A DNA stretch of 64,000 nucleotides from Deltaproteobacteria bacterium (GTDB lineage Bacteria; Desulfobacterota; BSN033; UBA1163). Numbering within the stretch: the stretch's first letter is position 1; each line of letters opens with the position of its first letter. The translations under genes and the position numbers were made by a program. Shown piece after piece: positions 58,460 through 64,000 of this stretch. The notes below the pieces were generated by a model. It did not search any database. It was given only the letters and a program-made list of their open reading frames with translations, and was not told where the DNA came from. The stretch spans positions 60,560 to 124,559 of the forward strand of contig VGRY01000001.1 of NCBI GenBank assembly GCA_016875195.1, written 5' to 3'.

Positions 58460-59800
58460 TCAGGGACGGCTCATCCGTTCAAAGTTTCGTAGTACGACAT
58501 TGCCTCGCCGAACCGCATTCTCCATGGATTCAGATGCGGGCTGTTGTCCCTGTAATGCCTTTTCTAATTCTTCCTGAATGATGTTGCGTATTTCCGGCAT
58601 ATTGCCCAATCTCAAGCCGCGAGAATTCGCCGTGGGTTCTGAGCGGGTAAGCTGGCGGAAGGGAAGATCTGCACCGGGGTTCTGCTTATAATAACCTGAA
58701 GCCACCACCCTTTCGTAACCGGCGAAGGTAATGGGCAGAAAGCCTGTTTCCGTATGCCATTTGGCCACTACGTCCGGTTGACCGATGAACCGGTAGAACT
58801 CAGCTACCCCCTTGTACTCTTCGGGGGTTCTTTTGGGAGCTGTCATCGTCCAGAAACTTGCTCCCCCAATGATTGAGTTTTTGGGTGCCCCCTTTACGTC
58901 TTCATAATAGGGTAGCATGGTAACCCCCCATTCGAATTTCGCCTCTCGTAAAATACGGGCGCGCAGTCCTGAAGAGGCATGAATAATCGCAGCCTCCCCT
59001 GAAGGGAAGAGCGCATCTCCGGCGGAATCCCGTCCTCCGTACTTGAAAGACCCCTCCTTCTGCATATCGATCAGGGTCTGAACATGGCGGACATGCAGGG
59101 GGCTGTTGATCATCAAGACGGCATCCATCCCATCCATGCCATTCGCTTTTGTCGCAAGAGGGGTATCATGAATCGCACTGAATTGCTCAAATTGGGTCCA
59201 GGTTGGCCAGGCAGCGGTAAATCCTATATTGGCAGCATTGGCAGCCCGAATTTTTTGGGCATACGAACGTACTTCAGCCCAGGTCCTGGGTGGTTTCTCC
59301 GGATCGAGGCCAGCTTTGCGGAAGGCATCTTTGTTGTAAAACATGACGGCCGTTGAACTGTTGAAGGGCGTGGACATCATACGACCATCAGAGAGGCTGT
59401 AATAGCCCCGAACGGCCGGAACATAGTTTTTTGGATCAAAGGGAACATTGGCCACTCTCATAAGTTCGTGAAGGGGTTTGATGGCCTCCCGAGCAGCCAT
59501 CATGGTCGCTGTGCCCACCTCGAACATCTGGACAATGTGGGGGGCATTGCCGGCCCGGAATGCAGCAATGGCAGCCACCATCGTATCCGGATAAGATCCT
59601 TTGAAGGTAGCATTAACTTGATAGAGGTTCTGTGAAGCGTTAAAATCAGCGACGATTTTTTCCAAAATCCCTCCCAAAGGCTGTGCCAGTCCATGCCAGA
59701 ACTGGAGTTCAACTTTCTGTGCCATGGCTGGCGAAATAAATGTTAATAACGTTACCGACATGAACACCGCGATTAAAAAATACTTTGCTCTTTTTTTCAT
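58460..59800 (-). CDS. ugpB: Glycerol-3-phosphate ABC transporter substrate-binding protein
   Basis: Periplasmic binding protein of 446 residues. Signal peptide MKKRAKYFLIAVFMSVTLLT to FISPAMA, then the UgpB pattern VELQFWHGLAQPLGGILEKI, FNASQNLYQVNATFKGSYPDT, and the ligand-site region GRMMSTPFNSSTAVMFYNKD and GWPTWTQFEQF-like segment (AAWPTWTQFEQFSA). First gene of the ugpB-A-E-C-glpQ-kinase operon; promoter expected above 59800, between it and uvrC. Confidence 0.95.
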   Translation of the reverse strand: MKKRAKYFLIAVFMSVTLLTFISPAMAQKVELQFWHGLAQPLGGILEKIVADFNASQNLYQVNATFKGSYPDTMVAAIAAFRAGNAPHIVQMFEVGTATMMAAREAIKPLHELMRVANVPFDPKNYVPAVRGYYSLSDGRMMSTPFNSSTAVMFYNKDAFRKAGLDPEKPPRTWAEVRSYAQKIRAANAANIGFTAAWPTWTQFEQFSAIHDTPLATKANGMDGMDAVLMINSPLHVRHVQTLIDMQKEGSFKYGGRDSAGDALFPSGEAAIIHASSGLRARILREAKFEWGVTMLPYYEDVKGAPKNSIIGGASFWTMTAPKRTPEEYKGVAEFYRFIGQPDVVAKWHTETGFLPITFAGYERVVASGYYKQNPGADLPFRQLTRSEPTANSRGLRLGNMPEIRNIIQEELEKALQGQQPASESMENAVRRGNVVLRNFERMSRP

Positions 59801-59876
59801 ATCCCCTCCTCCTATCTATTTTGTAATCTGGCAGGCTAAACATATATAAAAAGGGATGCAATTGTCAAGAACAGGA

Positions 59877-61724
59877 TTATTTAGATTCGGAATGGAAAAA
59901 ATCATAGACCGATTGGGCTGATTTCGGAGACATTTTGGGAGCGTTGATCAGCTCGTTCAGGGAAGCGGTTTTAATATTTTCTACACTTCCAAAATAGTTT
60001 AACAACTCCTTCTGCCGTGCTCTGCCTATTCCAGGAACCTCTTCCAGGACCGATCGAATCGTCCCTTTCTTTCTCACCTTCTTATGATAGGTGATTGCAA
60101 AACGGTGAGCCTCGTCCCGGATCCGATCAAGCAGATGAAGAACAGGGGAGTTTTTCATAAACCGTAAAGGTTCCTTGACCTGAGGCCGAAACACCTTCTC
60201 CTCGGTCTTCTCTATTGCAGAGGATTTCCCACTCCCCCCTGTTTTTCCTTTGGCAAGGCTAATGAGATCGATCCCTTTGATCTGCAGTTCCTTAAACACT
60301 TCCTGTGCCACATTCAGTTGTCCTTTGCCCCCGTCTAATAAAACCATATCCGGAAGGTCATCCTCTTCAAACGCCCTTTTATATCGCCTTAGGAGGACTT
60401 CATACATCATGCCATAATCATCCGCTCCCTCGATGGTTTTGATCTTGAAATGGCGGTATCGGTCTTTATCCGGTTTTCCATTTTCAAAGGCAACCATCGC
60501 CCCCACTGCATATCCCCCGTGAAGATTTGAAATGTCAAAAGCCTCAATTTTCCTGGGAATCTTTACCAAACGGAGTTGCTCCTTGAGGGTTTCGAGGAGT
60601 CTCTTCTGATCTTTTTCCAATTCGGTCTTTGTGATTTGATGTCTTTCAGCATTTTCACAGGCCAGCTGGAGAAGTTTTTTCTTCTCTCCCTTTCGAGGGA
60701 CAAGGAGATTGACCTTCTTACCTTTCAAGCCAGCCAACCGCTGCTCGGCAAAATTTTGTTCGGGTATCGGTTTCGGAATCAGAATCTGTTCGGGAATGAA
60801 TTTCCCCTCATGATAGTACTGGCGAATAAAGGATGAGAGAACCTCTTCGTCAGGCAGGGTTGTTCCAGGAAAAGTAAACCCCCTGCCCCCAAGTAGCTTC
60901 CCTCCTCTGACAAACAGGGGATGAATGGCAATTGTATGGCCATAGCGGTGGAACCCGATTACATCCTGGTCGAGGAAATCAGAAGAGACAATTTTCTGTT
61001 TTTCGATCACATGCTCAATATGTTTGATCTGGTCCCGGATCCTGGCGGCGGCTTCGAAATGGAGTTCCTCTGATTCTCTCTCCATTTTTCTCTTCAAGTC
61101 TTCGAGGAGAGCATTATTTCTTCCCTCCAGAAACATCTTCACTTGACGAATGATCTCCCGGTACTGGGTGGAATCAATCTTGCTACAACAGGGTCCCGAA
61201 CACCGGCTCATCTCATAATTGATGCAGGGCCTCAGCCGGTTTGAAAATTTGGTATCACGGCAAGTCCGGATGGGAAAAAGTCGCCGGATCAACTTCAATG
61301 TCTCTTTGAGGGAAGTAGCAGACGGGTAAGGCCCGAAATAGAGCGACCGGTCTTTCTCGATCTTTCGGACAATCTTCAGGGTTGGAAAATCCTCTTCGAG
61401 AGAGAGTTTCAAACAGGGATAACGTTTATCATCTCTCAATTTGATATTGTATCTGGGATGATGTTCTTTAATGAGGTTGTCTTCAAGGATGAGGGCTTCC
61501 TTCTCTGTATCGGTGACGATCGTCTCGATATCTTCTATCTTTTCTAACAACGCCAGCGTCTTTGCATCTTTATCCTCAGCCCTCTGGAAATAGGAACTAA
61601 CACGATGTTTGATATTCCCCGCCTTCCCGACGTAAAGGACCGTTCCCTTCTTATCCTTAAACAGGTAGACTCCAGGATTCGCCGGGAGGCTCTCAATTTT
61701 TTGATTTAAAAGGTTCATCGTCAA
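59877..61724 (-). CDS. uvrC: Excinuclease ABC subunit C
   Basis: Makes both incisions in nucleotide excision repair. 615 residues: GIY-YIG nuclease domain (NPGVYLFKDKKGTVLYVGKA), a Cys-rich patch (RLRPCINYEMSRCSGPC), UVR motif (LEDLKRKMERESEELHFEAAARIRDQI), RNase H-like endonuclease domain (IEAFDISNLHGGYAVGAMVA) and C-terminal helix-hairpin-helix (EEVPGIGRARQKELLNYFGS). The start is only three bases after the antitoxin stop, so uvrC may be read from the toxin-antitoxin promoter. Confidence 0.96.
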   Translation of the reverse strand: MTMNLLNQKIESLPANPGVYLFKDKKGTVLYVGKAGNIKHRVSSYFQRAEDKDAKTLALLEKIEDIETIVTDTEKEALILEDNLIKEHHPRYNIKLRDDKRYPCLKLSLEEDFPTLKIVRKIEKDRSLYFGPYPSATSLKETLKLIRRLFPIRTCRDTKFSNRLRPCINYEMSRCSGPCCSKIDSTQYREIIRQVKMFLEGRNNALLEDLKRKMERESEELHFEAAARIRDQIKHIEHVIEKQKIVSSDFLDQDVIGFHRYGHTIAIHPLFVRGGKLLGGRGFTFPGTTLPDEEVLSSFIRQYYHEGKFIPEQILIPKPIPEQNFAEQRLAGLKGKKVNLLVPRKGEKKKLLQLACENAERHQITKTELEKDQKRLLETLKEQLRLVKIPRKIEAFDISNLHGGYAVGAMVAFENGKPDKDRYRHFKIKTIEGADDYGMMYEVLLRRYKRAFEEDDLPDMVLLDGGKGQLNVAQEVFKELQIKGIDLISLAKGKTGGSGKSSAIEKTEEKVFRPQVKEPLRFMKNSPVLHLLDRIRDEAHRFAITYHKKVRKKGTIRSVLEEVPGIGRARQKELLNYFGSVENIKTASLNELINAPKMSPKSAQSVYDFFHSESK

Positions 61725-61727
61725 TAT

Positions 61728-62078
61728 TCATTTCATGGCAGCTTGCTTTTTGGTAATCCGCATCGGCTGAGAGTTCGGCACCAACTTAATATCTAACCGG
61801 CAGCCGACTGCCTGTGCATATTTTTTAAGTGTAGACAGGGATGGAGCATGTTTGCCCGCAGATTCAAGGCGTGATACTGCGCTTTTTGTTGTCCCCATTA
61901 AATCTGCAACTGCTTCCTGAGTGAGGCCGAATTTTGAGCGCGCGCTAATCATTTCACGGGCAAGCGCATACTCTTCCTTTAAGTCCTCGTAGGCTTTTCT
62001 GAATCCCTTTCGCCTTAAGGCTTTCTTGAGAAAAGCTTTATGGTCATGTGAAACTGGTTTATATCTTATATCAGCCAT
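61728..62078 (-). CDS. XRE-family antitoxin (HigA-type)
   Basis: Helix-turn-helix antitoxin of 116 residues pairing with the toxin encoded upstream. HTH: FGLTQEAVADLMGTTKSAVS followed by RLESAGKHAPSLSTLKKYAQ. The N-terminal part (VSHDHKAFLKKALRRKGFRK, AYEDLKEEYALAREMI) is the usual toxin-binding region of RelE/HigB-associated antitoxins. Start overlaps the toxin end by eight bases. Confidence 0.9.
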   Translation of the reverse strand: MADIRYKPVSHDHKAFLKKALRRKGFRKAYEDLKEEYALAREMISARSKFGLTQEAVADLMGTTKSAVSRLESAGKHAPSLSTLKKYAQAVGCRLDIKLVPNSQPMRITKKQAAMK

Positions 62079-62397
62079 TCTGCACCTCCTTCATCCTTCT
62101 CCGAGCAATACGCAACTCCTGCTCAGGAGTTTCCCGGGTTTTCTTTACAAAAGCGTGAAGTATCACAATGCGTCGGCCGATGGCAAAACAGTAAAGTGCC
62201 CGTCCGATACCTTCGCGACCATGTGGTCTTAACTCGAAAATGCCCCCACCCATGGCGCGTGAGTGAGGCATTCGTAAATTGGGCCCAAATTCCATTAACA
62301 GTTCCATCAGCCGGGCATAATCTGCCAATATGCCATCTGGCCAACTTTCAATTTCAGCTTTGAGGCGAGGATGAAAGTACTCGATGGTATAGTTCAC
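62071..62397 (-). CDS. HigB/Gp49-family (RelE-like) toxin
   Basis: Predicted ribosome-dependent mRNA-cleaving toxin of 108 residues from the GTG at 62397 (NYTIEYFHPRLKAEIESWPD). The frame opens at a TTG at 62433, but that would place a perfect palindromic operator inside the coding region. Family features: LMELLMEFGPNLRMPHSRAM, GGGIFELRPHGREGIGRALY and IVILHAFVKKTRETPEQELR, typical of phage-derived Gp49-like toxins. Toxin first, antitoxin second, as in HigBA. Confidence 0.88.
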   Translation of the reverse strand: MNYTIEYFHPRLKAEIESWPDGILADYARLMELLMEFGPNLRMPHSRAMGGGIFELRPHGREGIGRALYCFAIGRRIVILHAFVKKTRETPEQELRIARRRMKEVQNG

Positions 62398-62406
62398 GTT
62401 TATAAC

Positions 62407-62424
62407 GTTAGCAAATTTGCTAAC
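62407..62424 (-). promoter_or_regulatory. Operator of the HigBA-type module
   Basis: GTTAGCAAATTTGCTAAC is a perfect 18-bp palindrome. Minus-strand TTGACA (62428-62433) stands just upstream, so the palindrome fills the -35/-10 spacer, the expected place for autorepression by the antitoxin. Confidence 0.7.
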
Positions 62425-62433
62425 TATTGTCAA

Positions 62434-62742
62434 TTGTTTGTACTCAAAAAACTAAATCTGCACTCTCAATCGTGAAATACGGGTTGTAATATACGCCCTT
62501 TTCAGACTTTTTGGAAGCGTGAACTGCAGGAAGACATCCTCGGTTTCCCCAAAAACTCGGCGGCGGATAGGTTAGCCTTAAAGTTTCACCTACTTATCCA
62601 CAAGATAAGCTAACCTCCAACCTTGATGATTACGGGAAGTAAGGAAGTAAGTCGACTGAAATCAGGCATGGAGCAACCAGTGCGCTTTTAGGCCACCAAG
62701 CTATTTCCCGTCGCCTATATTGACTTGTAATACCTAATGAGA
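62434..62742. other. Intergenic stretch between the toxin module and the hydrolase gene
   Basis: No gene seen. An inverted repeat AGGTTAGC (62569-62576) / GCTAACCT (62609-62616) is the only structure noted. Confidence 0.5.
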
Positions 62743-63696
62743 TTACTTCAAGTTTTCTTTTAAGAAAGTAGTAATCTTACCCAACAAATCCTTGGAGCTT
62801 TTTCTGGTCCACACCTGATCAGCGAGCCATGAAGCCTCTGGCCCAGACCCAAAATTTGGAATGGAAAAGAAAGATTGAATATGACCCTCTTTTGGATAAA
62901 CATGAATCTCATAAGGTTTGTTTGAAGATCGCAAGGAATCAGCAAAGCGATGGGCCTGGCGGACCGGAACTTGGGGATCCTTTTCGCCGTGAACGATCAT
63001 GATGGGACAAGATATCTGATCAACCTGGTGTATAGGAGACAAGGCATGATAACGATCTTCGCATGACTCAGGGGCACACCCAAAAATCTCCCTAACACTT
63101 TTAGCAGCATCTCTAAACCTTGCTATAGGAAACTTCGGGTATTCACTTTTGGCCCACTCATACCAATCCAGATAATCAGTAACCCCATTTAAGCCTATAA
63201 CTGCTTTAAGCCCCTTAATCTGGGAAGCAGCGAGATAAGAAATATGACCACCTTCTGAGGAGCCAATGACAAATGTTGGACCGTTTCCAATAAAACTTAA
63301 CTTCCTAAGCTGTTCGATCACTAAATTTAGATCCCCTACATCTTTGAAGAGATAGTCCTTGTAGCGGATGGTTCTATCGGGGGATCCACCCCCGAAGGGA
63401 AAAGCCCTTCGGGCGTATGCCATTCCGATAAAACCGTGTTTTGAAAGATATTCGCACCAATCGGCATAATCATCCCTCATCCCGCCGCTGCCATGGAGGA
63501 AAATGACAGCTGGAAAGGGTCCATCGCCAGATGGTTTCTGCACAAGGGCCCTGAGGGTTAGACCGTCCTGCACGACAAAAGTCAATTCTTCCTTCCCGGC
63601 CTTAGAAGTAAATGCGGCGTTTGCATTTGAATGGGAGAAAAGAAACACTATCGCAATCGGAACAATCACTCTGTTTACGATTTGATGGCATTTCAT
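62743..63696 (-). CDS. Secreted alpha/beta hydrolase (dienelactone hydrolase/DAP-peptidase-like)
   Basis: 317 residues with a signal peptide (VIVPIAIVFLFSHSNANA). Alpha/beta hydrolase core: oxyanion HGSGGMRDDY, nucleophile elbow VIGSSEGGHIS (Ser near 157), acid in VHGEKDPQVPV and catalytic His in YPKEGHIQSFF. Substrate cannot be predicted; relatives hydrolyse esters, lactones or peptides. A Cys pair in FGCAPESCEDRYHA may form a disulfide, consistent with export. Confidence 0.85.
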   Translation of the reverse strand: MKCHQIVNRVIVPIAIVFLFSHSNANAAFTSKAGKEELTFVVQDGLTLRALVQKPSGDGPFPAVIFLHGSGGMRDDYADWCEYLSKHGFIGMAYARRAFPFGGGSPDRTIRYKDYLFKDVGDLNLVIEQLRKLSFIGNGPTFVIGSSEGGHISYLAASQIKGLKAVIGLNGVTDYLDWYEWAKSEYPKFPIARFRDAAKSVREIFGCAPESCEDRYHALSPIHQVDQISCPIMIVHGEKDPQVPVRQAHRFADSLRSSNKPYEIHVYPKEGHIQSFFSIPNFGSGPEASWLADQVWTRKSSKDLLGKITTFLKENLK

Positions 63697-63911
63697 TGTT
63701 GAATCCCCCGGAAGTATAACATTATTTATTATTTTGTTGTAATTTATTATTGGAAACCCTAACCGCTTTTAAAGCCCAAATAAACTGGTATTATGCCTCT
63801 TTTGCAACAAAATGTTGTTTTGGATATTATTATATTGCAAACAACGTAATTTACAAATTAGTTATCCGATCCAGGTCGTGTACAATCTTTGTGTCAGAGG
63901 GATATCGAGAT
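63697..63911. other. AT-rich divergent intergenic region
   Basis: Upstream region of the hydrolase gene and of the open frame at the right edge. AT-rich with GCAACAAAATGTTG-type short inverted words; a TACAAT box lies near 63880. No gene seen. Confidence 0.45.
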
Positions 63912-64000
63912 ATGGACAGAGTGGAGAAAATAGATTGTAGAGCAAATGGTGAGGTCATTTGTTTAGCCATGAGCCCTATATTCTGTCAAATCCAGATATC
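63912..64000 (+). CDS. Partial open frame at the window edge, unidentified
   Basis: ATG at 63912 opens a frame of 29 codons that runs off the window (MDRVEKIDCRANGEVICLAM). A possible -10 box TACAAT lies about 30 bases upstream and the ribosome binding site is weak. Too short to assign. Confidence 0.3.
   Translation, partial: MDRVEKIDCRANGEVICLAMSPIFCQIQI

Overview
The window looks like a chromosome segment of a Gram-negative, anaerobic deltaproteobacterium-type organism (Desulfobacterota-like). This rests on a complete general secretion (T2SS) operon, a decaheme cytochrome plus MtrB/PioB-type porin, three sequences matching the sigma-54 -24/-12 consensus, an ADP-forming acyl-CoA synthetase pair, and intergenic regions crowded with palindromic repeats. 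No rRNA or species marker allows a closer name.

Layout. 0-2.5 kb: bifunctional (p)ppGpp enzyme and ribosomal protein L28, separated by a palindromic array of 8-bp units. 2.6-15.4 kb: T2SS operon on the minus strand, transcribed gspE-F-G-H-I-J-K-L-M-C-D, repeatedly interrupted by dispersed repeats and by a frameshifted DUF559 gene. 16-19.8 kb: two secreted fibronectin/Calx-beta-type proteins and two truncated gene fragments meeting at one junction. 19.8-23.8 kb: galE-manC sugar nucleotide genes and a GHKL/MORC-like ATPase next to tRNA-Glu. 24.1-32.4 kb: two near-identical rhomboid genes in direct orientation bracket an extracellular electron transfer cassette (decaheme cytochrome, porin, and a monoheme FG-GAP surface protein); both transcription units in it are preceded by sigma-54-type promoters. 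32.4-38.1 kb: MFS carrier, ADP-forming acyl-CoA synthetase subunits, GlnRS. 38.1-40.5 kb: DUF4143 ATPase and a VapBC module.

40.55-48.79 kb: an integrative element of about 8.2 kb in the 3' half of tRNA-Gln(CUG), bounded by a 51-bp direct repeat. It encodes a tyrosine recombinase, an AlpA/excisionase-like regulator, a D5/P4-type helicase, a CHC2-TOPRIM primase, a separate CHC2 zinc-finger protein, a zinc-ribbon protein, a coiled-coil protein and several unknown proteins. It has no structural, packaging or conjugation genes. An iteron-like repeat cluster lies between the two replication genes, and an identical 19-bp repeat sits just inside each end. This satellite-like replicon is the best candidate for an undescribed system.

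48.9-52.8 kb: HisRS, phosphomannomutase and UppP. With ManC and GalE these supply GDP-mannose, UDP-galactose and undecaprenyl carrier for envelope glycan synthesis. 52.8-59.8 kb: a glycerol-3-phosphate/glycerophosphodiester uptake operon (ugpB-A-E-C, a lipoprotein GlpQ, an FGGY kinase). 59.9-63.7 kb: uvrC directly behind a HigBA-type toxin-antitoxin pair, then a secreted alpha/beta hydrolase. The right edge cuts an unassigned open frame.
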